Shown: piece by piece, positions 9,182-16,952 of the stretch
How positions within the stretch are numbered: the stretch's first letter is position 1
Layout of the letters: each line of letters starts with the position of its first letter
From: Whitmania pigra
Lineage: Eukaryota > Annelida > Clitellata > Hirudinida > Haemopidae
Reading direction: 5' to 3'
Assembly (NCBI GenBank): GCA_021613335.1
Contig: JAJTWR010000475.1
Span: forward strand, 1-64,000
Length of the DNA stretch: 64,000 bases
Notes under the pieces: model-generated
Told to the model about the DNA's origin: nothing
The model's input: only the letters and a program-made list of their open reading frames with translations
Databases searched by the model: none
Translations under genes and position numbers: made by a program

Positions 9182-9633
9182 GACTCGAGATCCGCGATCT
9201 CATCCGAGAAGTCCTCGCCGAGGAATTGGCGGCGTTTCGCGCTGAATGCCGCGGAGAATCGACCGTGCGTGAGGAACGGGTTGCGCTTCCTTCCAGCGCC
9301 GCCCTGACGGATTTCGTCCAGAACCTGTTGCGCCGAGCCGAGGATGCGGATTTTGTCGCGGCGGTTCGTGCCGGAAGGTTGCGTTTCGTGCTCGATGGCG
9401 TTTGCGCGCCTGCGCTGCCGGCGGCGAGCAAAATGCCATCGCCTCCGACTGCGCCCGCGCCCGCCCCCGCCCCGCTGCCCGAGCTGAGCAAGCCGCTTAT
9501 CACGGAGCGTGACATTGCAGCCCTTCCAGAGGGGCAGTCGCGCCTGAGAATCGGACGCAACAGCCGCCTGACCCCCCTGGCCGGCGATGAATCCAGGCGC
9601 AGAGGCATTCGGATTGAAAGGAAGACGGCATGA
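9178..9633 (+). CDS. Unrecognised BMC-operon protein: N-terminal encapsulation-like helix, linker, TPLA motif
   Basis: 151 residues with no family I can name. Residues 1-20 form an amphipathic helix (RLEIRDLIREVLAEELAAF) that resembles the C-terminal tail of the aldehyde dehydrogenase, with the same D-LI/L-EL spacing. A middle part (~40-65) is followed by a Pro/Ala-rich linker (~82-100) and a C-terminal segment with ITERDIAALPEGQSRLRIG and LTPLAGDESRRRGIRI. Similar TPLA-D-AR-GI endings occur in several BMC-associated proteins. Position between shell genes, with ATGA overlaps on both sides, suggests a cargo adaptor, scaffold or shell-linking protein. That role is inferred. Confidence 0.75.
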   Translation: MRLEIRDLIREVLAEELAAFRAECRGESTVREERVALPSSAALTDFVQNLLRRAEDADFVAAVRAGRLRFVLDGVCAPALPAASKMPSPPTAPAPAPAPLPELSKPLITERDIAALPEGQSRLRIGRNSRLTPLAGDESRRRGIRIERKTA

Positions 9634-9896
9634 TAAGAGCTCGTGTCTGCGGTCGTCTGTGGTCGACGCGCAATATCGGCGCGCTTCCCGCCGGCGCATT
9701 GCTGGAAGTGGAGACCGAGAGCGGAAGCAAGCTGATCGCCTTCGATCCGCTGGGGTGTGGCGATGGCGAGCAAGTGCTGGTCACTCAAGGATCGGTCGCT
9801 GCCGGCTGGTTTAAAACGCGAACGACGCCAATCGATGCGCCAATCGATGCGCTGATCGTTGCCTCGATCGATGAGCAACCAAGAGAGAACAGGTAA
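9630..9896 (+). CDS. BMC-P pentameric vertex protein (EutN/CcmL family)
   Basis: Small beta-barrel protein (88 residues) that would cap the vertices of the shell. Visible family features are [20 protein letters not shown] at the N-terminus, [18 protein letters not shown] in the middle and IVASID near the C-terminus. The usual single PIDA motif appears twice ([10 protein letters not shown]) because of a 12-bp tandem duplication in the gene. The start overlaps the preceding gene (ATGA), and the BMC-H gene follows after 13 bp. Confidence 0.88.
   Translation: MIRARVCGRLWSTRNIGALPAGALLEVETESGSKLIAFDPLGCGDGEQVLVTQGSVAAGWFKTRTTPIDAPIDALIVASIDEQPRENR
9827..9850 (+). repeat. 12-bp tandem duplication within the BMC-P gene
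   Basis: gccaatcgatgc occurs twice back to back, adding four residues (Pro-Ile-Asp-Ala) without changing frame, at the conserved C-terminal strand of the pentamer protein. The two copies are identical, which suggests a recent event. Confidence 0.75.
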
Positions 9897-9909
9897 AGGA
9901 GAGAGAGAA

Positions 9910-10191
9910 ATGTCTAATCTTGCCATTGGAATGATCGAAACGAAGGGTTATGTCCCCGCCCTTTCGGCGGCCGACGCCATGGTCAAAGCGGCAAATGTCG
10001 AAATCATTGCGCGCAACGAGGTTGGGGGCGGTTTGGTTTCGGTCATCGTTCGCGGCGATGTCGGGGCAGTGAAGGCGGCAACGGAAGCAGGAGCGGAAGC
10101 GGCTGCGCAAGTTGGCGAGGTGACGGCCGTGCATGTCATTCCACGCCCGCATCCCGATCTGTCAAAGCATTTTGACGCGGTCAAAGCTTGA
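9910..10191 (+). CDS. BMC-H hexameric shell protein (PduA/CcmK family)
   Basis: Canonical single-domain shell protein (93 residues) that forms the hexagonal facet tiles. It begins [20 protein letters not shown], followed by [20 protein letters not shown] with the pore loop, and [18 protein letters not shown] at 9910 has an AAGGAGAG ribosome site; the in-frame upstream extension is not credible. It is the only BMC-H in the window. The pore loop reads VGGG where PduA has IGSG, which would give a different pore lining. Confidence 0.92.
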   Translation: MSNLAIGMIETKGYVPALSAADAMVKAANVEIIARNEVGGGLVSVIVRGDVGAVKAATEAGAEAAAQVGEVTAVHVIPRPHPDLSKHFDAVKA

Positions 10192-10229
10192 ATGAAACCG
10201 CGCGGCACTCTGGAAACAAGGATCGGGGC

Positions 10230-10852
10230 ATGACCGAACTTCGCGTTTATCTTTCGATCCAGGATCTCCAGCCTCAGTTCGCGGCTTATTTGTCCTCGCC
10301 CACGCGCGCGCGCGGCTATCCGCCCTTTGCCGGACAGCATTCGCTGATCGTCGAGTGGCGCCGGCTTTGGCCATTCACCGGATTACCGATCTTGCCCTGA
10401 AATCGGCGCCGGCGATGGAGCCGGGAATTCTTTACACCGAGCGCCAATTTGGCCTGCTGGAATTGCATTCCAGCAGGATGGAGGCGTTAACCGAAGCGGG
10501 AGCCGCCATTCTCAAAGGCATTGGCGCCACGGCGCGCGACCAGCTCAAGCCGCGGATTCTCTACCATGACATCATTGAAAATCTCTCCGACCAGCATGCC
10601 ATCATTCTCAACCGGTCTCGGGAAGCCTCGATTCTCGTGCCCGGAGTAGCGCTGCTGATTTACGAAATGGCCCCGGCTTTATTTGCCTGCGTAGCGGCGA
10701 ATGAGGCCGAAAAAGCCGTTCCCGGCGCCATCATCAACGATGTGCAGATGATGGGGGCGACGGGACGGCTGTTCATGTCGGGAAGCGTTGCGCAGATGCG
10801 GGTCGCGCAAGACACGATTACCCGGATGTTGGAGGCGATCGAAGGACGTTAG
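10230..10852 (+). pseudogene. Second BMC-T shell protein, single-base frameshift
   Basis: From ATG 10230 the reading in frame 3 gives LRVYLSIQDLQPQFAAYL and continues to about 10352. Homology to the first BMC-T then continues in frame 2 (ALAIHRITDLALKSA, GILYTERQFGLLELHS, LLIYEMAPALFACVAANEA, GATGRLFMSGS) to the stop at 10852. One missing G in GAG(G)TGG near 10353 explains the shift. With the base restored, the product would be about 207 residues, the same length as the first BMC-T. If real, the cell has one functional BMC-T; if a base-calling error, it has two, possibly with different pores. Confidence 0.8.
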
Positions 10853-10920
10853 GCGCTGGGCTCGATCCCTGGAAAATACCCGCGGCAAAAGAAGCCGACA
10901 ACCAGACAGGGGAGGGAAAC

Positions 10921-12042
10921 ATGTTCACACGCCGTCAATTTTCCGCGAGCGCGCTGGCTGTACCGGCTTTGGGCTTATCCGCGCCTGTATGGGCGGGGCG
11001 TAGGGACCGGCTCAATATTCTCTGTTGGGAAGGCTATAATTCCGATCAGGTTCTCAACCCGTTCCGCAATGCTTTTCCCGCCGCAACCGTTCGCGCTGAA
11101 AGCGGAACCACCGATCCGGAAATGGTCAACCGGCTTCGCGCCGGCGAAATTGGCACTTGGGACCTGATCAATGTCAATCAGCCATGGGCGCGCGGCGAAT
11201 TATACCGCGATAAGCTGATCCGGCCGCTCAACAAAGAGCGGTTCATGCCTTATTTCAGCAAAATGACCCCCGAATTTGCCAAACCCTACCCGTTCTCCTT
11301 TGCGGATTCGGGCGAGCTGCTTGGAATGCCGCAGCGCTACGGCCCGTTTTCCTTTGTGGTCAATACCCATAAAATCAGCGCCAGAACCGCCGAGGATCAA
11401 GGCTGGAACCTGTTTCTCGACCCAGCGCTCAAGGGTCGCTACGGCATTTTGACTTACGATAATTGGAACGTCATCCATCTCTGTCTCACCGCTGGCCTGC
11501 ACCCGTTCCAGCCGGTGCAAGGCGCCGACATCCAGAAATTTACCGATACGGCAAAGACGATCGTCGCCGGCGCCAGCTTGATGACCGATGACCTGGTCAC
11601 GATGAATACCGCCCTGATCAATGGCACGATCGATTGCTATTTCACCGGCGGAACCTATTCCGCCTCTTCGGCTCGCTACGATGGGGCGGAGCATATTCAC
11701 CCGATCACGCCGCGCTCCGGTCCGGTTGGCGGAAAAGGCGGCGCTTCCTGGGTGGAGCTGACCTCGGCGGTCAATAATCCCGATCCGTCCGATCTTGCCG
11801 AAGAATTCCTCGAATTCGTGCAAAAGCCGGAAATCTGCGAGCGGGTCGCCTTTGCCGAAGGAACCTACAACCCGATTGCGCAAATGGGCAACCCGGAAGT
11901 GCTCAAGCGTTTCAACGGCAAACAGCTGAACGCCATCCTTTATGAATCGCTCGCCGAGGAGATGTCGCGCTGTATCGAATTCGATGTCGCGCCCTCTTAC
12001 GCCCAGCTGCTTGCCATCTACGTCAAAGCGCGCCGCCGTTGA
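10921..12042 (+). CDS. ABC transporter substrate-binding protein, PotD/spermidine-putrescine type
   Basis: Periplasmic binding protein for a small cationic or amino-containing solute, probably the amino alcohol used by the BMC pathway. The N-terminus has a twin-arginine-like signal (TRRQFSASALAVPALGL) with cleavage near VWAG. The mature part begins NILCWEGYNSDQVLNPF, a PotD-family start (bacterial extracellular binding protein family 8). A strong ribosome site (GGGGAGGG) precedes the ATG. It is the first gene of a four-gene importer set within the BMC operon, 68 bp after the second BMC-T. Confidence 0.85.
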   Translation: MFTRRQFSASALAVPALGLSAPVWAGRRDRLNILCWEGYNSDQVLNPFRNAFPAATVRAESGTTDPEMVNRLRAGEIGTWDLINVNQPWARGELYRDKLIRPLNKERFMPYFSKMTPEFAKPYPFSFADSGELLGMPQRYGPFSFVVNTHKISARTAEDQGWNLFLDPALKGRYGILTYDNWNVIHLCLTAGLHPFQPVQGADIQKFTDTAKTIVAGASLMTDDLVTMNTALINGTIDCYFTGGTYSASSARYDGAEHIHPITPRSGPVGGKGGASWVELTSAVNNPDPSDLAEEFLEFVQKPEICERVAFAEGTYNPIAQMGNPEVLKRFNGKQLNAILYESLAEEMSRCIEFDVAPSYAQLLAIYVKARRR

Positions 12043-12066
12043 TGTTCACATGAGAATGGGGAAGCG

Positions 12067-13152
12067 ATGGAGCCGGTGCCTTTTGTGCAGATCAAGGATG
12101 TCACCAAGCAATTCGGGGGCTTTGTCGCGCTCGACAGGATCAATCTCGATGTGAGGGAAGGGGAATTCCTGACCATCGTCGGTCCTTCGGGCAGCGGGAA
12201 ATCGACCTTGATCCGCCTGCTGGTTGGCATTGACGATGTGACGAGCGGAACGATCTGGCTCAATGGCGCCCGCATCGACACGGTTCCGGCCAATAAAAGA
12301 CCGACCTGCATGGTGTTTCAATCGCTGGCGCTCTTTCCGCACATGTCGGTGGGGCAGAATATCGAATTTTCGCTGAAACTGCGCAAGATAGCCCCCGCCG
12401 CCCGCCGCCTGCGCGCCTGTGAATTGCTGCAGCTGCTTCGCCTGCCGCACGCTTACTATGACAAACCTGTCAGCCAATGTTCCGGCGGCGAACGGCAGCG
12501 CGTGGCTTTGGCGCGCGCTTTGGCGTTCGATCCGCAAATCATCGTTTTCGATGAACCGCTTTCGGCGCTCGATTACCGTTTGCGCAAGACTCTCGAAAAA
12601 GAATTGAAAGACCTTCACGAGAGAACCAAAAAAACTTTTATCTACATTACCCATTCCCTTGAAGAGGCAATGGTCATGTCAGATCGGATTGCCATCATGC
12701 GCGCCGGTCGTTTTGAACAGATTGCCACGGCGGAAGATATTTATTTCCGTCCTCTCAGCCCGTTTGTCGCAAACTTCATGGGGGAAGTGAATCTGTTCGA
12801 GATTTTTGCCGATGAAAACGGCGCGTTGACCTGGCCAAACCTCCCGATAACGGTTGCGCCCGGCGCGTTACAGATCCAACCCAGCTGGCGGGGAACGCTG
12901 ATGGTGCGCCCGGAGCGGATTCGCTTCCTGTCGCCGGATCAAGGGGGGGATTTTTGCCTGAGCGGAAAGCTGCAGGCGGAATATGTGCTTGGCTCGCGCA
13001 TCCAATATGCGATCGCGGCAGGCGAGAGGGTGGTTACGGTCGAGCGTCCTTTCGAGACGCGCTTTGCTGTGCGCCCGGGCGAGGCGGTTCGTCTTGGCTG
13101 GGAGCGCGATGCCATTCACCTGATGGCGGGAGGCGATCGTGGAACGGCTTGA
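12067..13152 (+). CDS. ABC transporter ATP-binding protein, PotA-like
   Basis: Cytoplasmic ATPase of the importer. Walker A is GPSGSGKSTLIRLL, the Q-loop is MVFQSLALFPHM, the signature is QCSGGERQRVALARAL, Walker B is IIVFDEPLSALD and the switch His is in YITHSLEEAMV. A C-terminal TOBE-like regulatory domain (from ~residue 275) follows, as in PotA/MalK-type ATPases. It overlaps the first permease gene by 14 bp. Confidence 0.9.
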   Translation: MEPVPFVQIKDVTKQFGGFVALDRINLDVREGEFLTIVGPSGSGKSTLIRLLVGIDDVTSGTIWLNGARIDTVPANKRPTCMVFQSLALFPHMSVGQNIEFSLKLRKIAPAARRLRACELLQLLRLPHAYYDKPVSQCSGGERQRVALARALAFDPQIIVFDEPLSALDYRLRKTLEKELKDLHERTKKTFIYITHSLEEAMVMSDRIAIMRAGRFEQIATAEDIYFRPLSPFVANFMGEVNLFEIFADENGALTWPNLPITVAPGALQIQPSWRGTLMVRPERIRFLSPDQGGDFCLSGKLQAEYVLGSRIQYAIAAGERVVTVERPFETRFAVRPGEAVRLGWERDAIHLMAGGDRGTA

Positions 13153-13993
13153 GAATCGCCTGGGATTTTTGGCGGCTCTGCCGGTCGGGATCCTGCTCTT
13201 GCTCAGCTTTGCCATGCCCCTGCTGGCGGTTGGCGCTTTTGCCATCATGCCGCAAGAAGTGTTCAGTTTGATGCATCTGCCTGATTTCTCGTCCTTTCGG
13301 GTGATTCTTGAGCAAGGCTATTACAAATCATTGCTGCGCTCCTTGGGGTTGGCCTTCGCCACGACCCTCATTCTATTCATCGTGAGTTGGCCTTTGGCTT
13401 ATGGCATGGCAAAAGTTTTCCGGCGCTTTACTCTTGCAATCACTCTGGGTGTGGTGCTGCTGTTATTCGTATCCGAGAATATTCGTCTGTTTGGCTGGAA
13501 TTTATCGCTCATGAAAGGCGGTTTGATTGAGGGCCATCTGCGAGCCTGGTTTGGCCTTACCTTCGAGAGTCCACTCTACAGCTGGCCAATTATTATTTTC
13601 GCGATGGTCTATGTTTATTTTCCGTTCATGCTGTTTCCGTTGGCGCATGGGATCGCGCTTGTGCCCGACGATGCCCGATTGGCCGCAGCCGATCTTGGGG
13701 CAAGCCCATGGCGGATTCTTTTTGAGATCGATATACCGCTTGCCGCGCCGGGAATCATGGTTGGCAGCCTTTTGACCTTCGTGCTCTCGGCCGGGGCCGT
13801 TGCCGAGGCCAAGCTTTTGGGAGGACGGTCGGTCATCGTGCTGGCCGACGATGTGGAAGCCGCCTTTACCTTTGCCCAAAACTGGCCGCTTGGTTCGGCT
13901 TTATCCCTCATTCTGATCGTTATCGTGGCCATTCTTATTCTGATTCCGATCAGCCGGCTCGATCTTGATCGGATCATGGGACAGAAGCGATGA
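13139..13993 (+). CDS. ABC transporter permease, PotB-like
   Basis: Polytopic inner-membrane subunit with about six helices. The EAA-type loop that contacts the ATPase is visible as AAADLGASPWRILFEIDIPLA. It overlaps the ATPase gene upstream and the second permease downstream (ATGA at 13990), so the subunits are probably co-translated. Confidence 0.88.
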   Translation: MERLENRLGFLAALPVGILLLLSFAMPLLAVGAFAIMPQEVFSLMHLPDFSSFRVILEQGYYKSLLRSLGLAFATTLILFIVSWPLAYGMAKVFRRFTLAITLGVVLLLFVSENIRLFGWNLSLMKGGLIEGHLRAWFGLTFESPLYSWPIIIFAMVYVYFPFMLFPLAHGIALVPDDARLAAADLGASPWRILFEIDIPLAAPGIMVGSLLTFVLSAGAVAEAKLLGGRSVIVLADDVEAAFTFAQNWPLGSALSLILIVIVAILILIPISRLDLDRIMGQKR

Positions 13994-14790
13994 AACATTT
14001 TTTTCGCTTCCTTCGCATCGGACTTTATTTCTACGGGGTTTCTTTACTGGCGATCTTGTACCTCCCGCTGATTTCAGTAGGATTTGCTTCGATTTCTAAA
14101 GCCCGTTATTTAAGTTTTCCCATCAAAGACTATACGTTTGAGTGGATGCTTTCGGCTGTTACCAGCCCAACGATCCATGAATTATTTTGGACATCCCTCA
14201 AGATTGCGAGCTGCGTTACTCTTTTATCGACGGTCACAGGCTTTTTTGGCGCGCTTGCTTTTGCCCGCTTTCACTGGCGCTACCGGTCTGCGTTTCAAAA
14301 ACTGGTTCTTTTGCCGATTTTCTTCCCGCAAGCGGTTCTTGGTCTTGCTCTGCTGATTTGGTTCAGCGCCCTTGGCATAACCCCAAGCTGGAAGACGGCG
14401 GTCGTTGCCCATCTGGTTTGGATCACGCCGATCGTGACCTTGATCATCGCCATCCGTGCCTATGGTTTCGATCCGGCGCTGGAAGAGGCGGCGCGGGATA
14501 TGGGGGCTTCGACCTTCACAATCTTGCGCGAGGTGACATTGCCTTTGCTGATACCCGGGGTTGTTTCGGCGGGCTTGTTTGCCTTTTTGCTGTCCTGGGG
14601 CAATTTTCCGCTCTCGCTCTTTACCGCCGGGGTCGATGCCACCCTGCCCAAATGGCTCTACTCGCGGATGGTTTCTGGCTATACCCCGCAAATTCCAGCG
14701 CTTGGCGTGTTGTCGGTTTCGGGTTCGGCTTTGCTGGTGTGCTTTGGAATGTGCCTGGCGCGCTGGGCTCGCCGCGCCGATACAAGGTGA
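13990..14790 (+). CDS. ABC transporter permease, PotC-like
   Basis: Second inner-membrane subunit of the importer, 266 residues, about six helices. The EAA loop reads EEAARDMGASTFTILREVTL. With the preceding three genes it makes a complete PotDABC-like system, where the described actinobacterial RMM loci carry, as I recall, a single-polypeptide permease. Confidence 0.88.
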   Translation: MKHFFRFLRIGLYFYGVSLLAILYLPLISVGFASISKARYLSFPIKDYTFEWMLSAVTSPTIHELFWTSLKIASCVTLLSTVTGFFGALAFARFHWRYRSAFQKLVLLPIFFPQAVLGLALLIWFSALGITPSWKTAVVAHLVWITPIVTLIIAIRAYGFDPALEEAARDMGASTFTILREVTLPLLIPGVVSAGLFAFLLSWGNFPLSLFTAGVDATLPKWLYSRMVSGYTPQIPALGVLSVSGSALLVCFGMCLARWARRADTR

Positions 14791-14817
14791 AAATCAAAAT
14801 ATCAGGGAGGGTCTGAG

Positions 14818-15597
14818 ATGTTTACATCCTTGAAAGGACGCAGTGTCGTCGTAACCGGAGGGTCGAAGGGCATTGGCCGCGGGATCGCCCGGGTTTTCGC
14901 ACAAGCAGGGGTCAAGCTGACGATCGCCGCGCGAGGGCGTGAGGCGATTGACGCTGCATGTGCGGAAATGAGCGCGCTTGGAGCGGTCTGCCGGGGGGCG
15001 ATCTGCGATGTGACGGAGTATGCCAGCGTTCAGCGCACGATCGACGAGGCGGCCGAAGCTCACGGGGGGGTGGATGTCTTATGCGCCAATGCCGGGATCT
15101 TTCCGCAGATCAAGCTCGCCGATATGCAGCCGCAAGAGTGGGATCATGTGCTCTGGGCGAATCTGCGCTCAAGCTTTTTTTGCGTCAAAGCGGCGCTTCC
15201 CTATTTCGAGAAGGCCAATAAAGGCCGCGTGATCCTCACCTCTTCGATCACAGGCCCGATCACCGGATTTCCAGGGTGGGCGCATTATGGCGCATCGAAA
15301 GCAGGGCAATTGGGGTTCATGCGCACAGCGGCTTTGGAGCTTGCCCGCTATAACGCCACCATCAATGCGGTGATGCCGGGCAATATCCATACTGAAGGGC
15401 TCGAAGGGGTCGGGCAGGACTATCTGGAGTCGATGGTCAGGTCCATTCCCCTCAAACGGCTCGGCCGGGTCGAAGATATCGGCTATGCGGCTCTTTTTTT
15501 GGCTTCGGACGAGGCGGCCTATATCACGGGCCAGCAAATCGTCATCGATGGCGGGCAGGTTTTGCCCGAATCGCTGGAAGCGCTGATGTCGATCTGA
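14818..15597 (+). CDS. SDR oxidoreductase resembling S-1-amino-2-propanol (amino-alcohol) dehydrogenase
   Basis: Classical short-chain dehydrogenase (259 residues). It has the cofactor motif VVTGGSKGIGRGIARVF, an active-site Ser in ILTSSITGPITG, and Tyr157/Lys161 in AHYGASK. CANAGIFPQIKL, GPITGFPGWAHYGASKA and a C-terminal ITGQQIVIDGGQVLPES resemble, as I recall them, the Rhodococcus amino-alcohol dehydrogenase and the RMM-locus enzyme. The expected reaction is NAD(P)-dependent interconversion of 1-amino-2-propanol and aminoacetone. It lies 27 bp after the permease gene with a GGGAGG ribosome site. Confidence 0.85.
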   Translation: MFTSLKGRSVVVTGGSKGIGRGIARVFAQAGVKLTIAARGREAIDAACAEMSALGAVCRGAICDVTEYASVQRTIDEAAEAHGGVDVLCANAGIFPQIKLADMQPQEWDHVLWANLRSSFFCVKAALPYFEKANKGRVILTSSITGPITGFPGWAHYGASKAGQLGFMRTAALELARYNATINAVMPGNIHTEGLEGVGQDYLESMVRSIPLKRLGRVEDIGYAALFLASDEAAYITGQQIVIDGGQVLPESLEALMSI

Positions 15598-15613
15598 ACC
15601 GGGGTGATTGGCG

Positions 15614-16624
15614 ATGAACGCAAGCGCCATGCCGCTCCCGGAGCTTCTGGGGCATCTCGACCGCCTTGCCCGGGAGTCTTCGGTTCTTTGGGATTTGCCT
15701 GCTGGCGCGACCCCGCGTTTGATCAATGTTTCCGAGAATGCGACGTATTTGTTTGAAGGCTTGAACGGGTACCGGTCGGTCTTGCGCATTCACCGCCCCG
15801 CCTATCACAGCCGTCGCGGGATCGAACAGGAACTGGCCTGGTCGCAGGCGCTTGCCGCCGATGGCGCGGTGCAAACGCCAGCGCCCATTGCCGGCCGCGA
15901 CGGGCAATTCATTCAAACAGGACAGGTTGCGGCTTTGCCTGAACCGCGTTTCATGGTGATGTTTGAATTCAACCCAGGCCGGCAGCCAGACGAAAACGAA
16001 GATCTCACAGCCCCCTTCGAGAATCTTGGCGCGATTGCCGCCCAAACCCATCTCCATTCCCAGAAATGGACCAAACCCCAACCTTTGGAACGTTTGGTCT
16101 GGGACCTTGAGACGATCTTCGGCCCCCATCCCACTTGGGGGAACTGGCGCGATGCGCCAAACATGACCTCAGAAATCCGGGCGGTTCTGGAACGGGTGGA
16201 GCGTGTCGTAACGCAGCGTTTGACCGCTTTTGGCCGCTCAAGCGAACGTTATGGGCTCATTCATGCCGATATGCGGCTTACGAATCTGCTCATCGAAGGA
16301 GACAAAACCTGCCTGATCGATTTCGACGATTGCGGACTAGGCTGGTTTCTCTACGATTTTGCCACGGGGATCAGTTTCATGGAAGATCATCCGCAGGTTC
16401 CGGCCTTGCGCCAGGCTTGGCTGCGAGGCTATCGCAGCAAACGGCCTTTACCGGAACAGGAAGAGGCTGAGATTGACAGCTTCATCATGCTGCGTCGCCT
16501 TGCGCTTCTGGCGTGGATTGGCAGCCATATCGAGGCCCCGGAGCCACAGGCGCTGGCGGCTGATTTTGCCCGGATCTCAGCAGAGCTGGGCAAAGCCTAT
16601 CTGAAGCGATTCACTCCCCCCTGA
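15614..16624 (+). CDS. APH-fold phosphotransferase (candidate amino-alcohol kinase)
   Basis: Aminoglycoside-phosphotransferase / choline-kinase superfamily protein, 336 residues. The catalytic loop is YGLIHADMRLTNLL with Asp219, followed by the metal-binding LIDFDDCGLGWFLYDFA. The N-terminal lobe has YLFEGLNGYRSVLRIHRP. ATG at 15614 follows GGGGTGA; a TTG two codons earlier is less likely. As the last gene of the BMC operon, it would phosphorylate the amino alcohol to make the substrate of the PLP enzyme. An antibiotic-resistance role is unlikely from context. Confidence 0.8.
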   Translation: MNASAMPLPELLGHLDRLARESSVLWDLPAGATPRLINVSENATYLFEGLNGYRSVLRIHRPAYHSRRGIEQELAWSQALAADGAVQTPAPIAGRDGQFIQTGQVAALPEPRFMVMFEFNPGRQPDENEDLTAPFENLGAIAAQTHLHSQKWTKPQPLERLVWDLETIFGPHPTWGNWRDAPNMTSEIRAVLERVERVVTQRLTAFGRSSERYGLIHADMRLTNLLIEGDKTCLIDFDDCGLGWFLYDFATGISFMEDHPQVPALRQAWLRGYRSKRPLPEQEEAEIDSFIMLRRLALLAWIGSHIEAPEPQALAADFARISAELGKAYLKRFTPP

Positions 16625-16627
16625 CGC

Positions 16628-16915
16628 TTGCCAATAGGAAAAAACAGCGCGCCCACGGTGCGAGAAGCGGTTTATGCTTTGCTTGGCGCTTTTGGCATCG
16701 ATTTAATCTTCGGGCATCCTGGATCGATCGAGGTGGGCATGGCCGGGCGCTTTCTGGTTGAGGAGGAAACATGCATCAGGTTTCACTGCCGATCGATGGC
16801 CAATGGCGCCATGCAACCAGACAACCCGGCAAACGAGGTTTCGGAGACATTCATCCGCCCCCTATTTCCTGGGAGGATTGACCACGGACGGTCAAACCGC
16901 ATGAAAATGCTCTTG
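16628..16915 (+). pseudogene. Relic of a thiamine-diphosphate decarboxylase, and possibly of an aldehyde dehydrogenase
   Basis: Residues TVREAVYALLGAFGID and IFGHPGSIEVG (about 16655-16740) match the N-terminal start of benzoylformate decarboxylase / acetolactate-synthase-like enzymes, then the homology stops. After a GAGGAGG site, an ATG at 16771 opens a 36-codon frame with VSLPIDGQWRHAT; the neighbouring frame then reads NPANEVSETF. Together these recall the N-terminus of an aldehyde dehydrogenase. Only gene starts remain. The first assignment is moderately safe, the second tentative. Confidence 0.5.
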
Positions 16916-16952
16916 CGCCGTGGATTCCACGATTTTCATGGACGCCAAAATA

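Noticed and set aside
10230..10852. Programmed frameshifting as the explanation for the split BMC-T
   Set aside because: No slippery heptamer, stop-codon context or downstream structure is visible at 10353; a simple one-base loss fits better.
15614..16624. APH-fold protein as an antibiotic-resistance gene
   Set aside because: The operon context is catabolic BMC and its gene set matches an amino-alcohol kinase role; nothing points to aminoglycosides.
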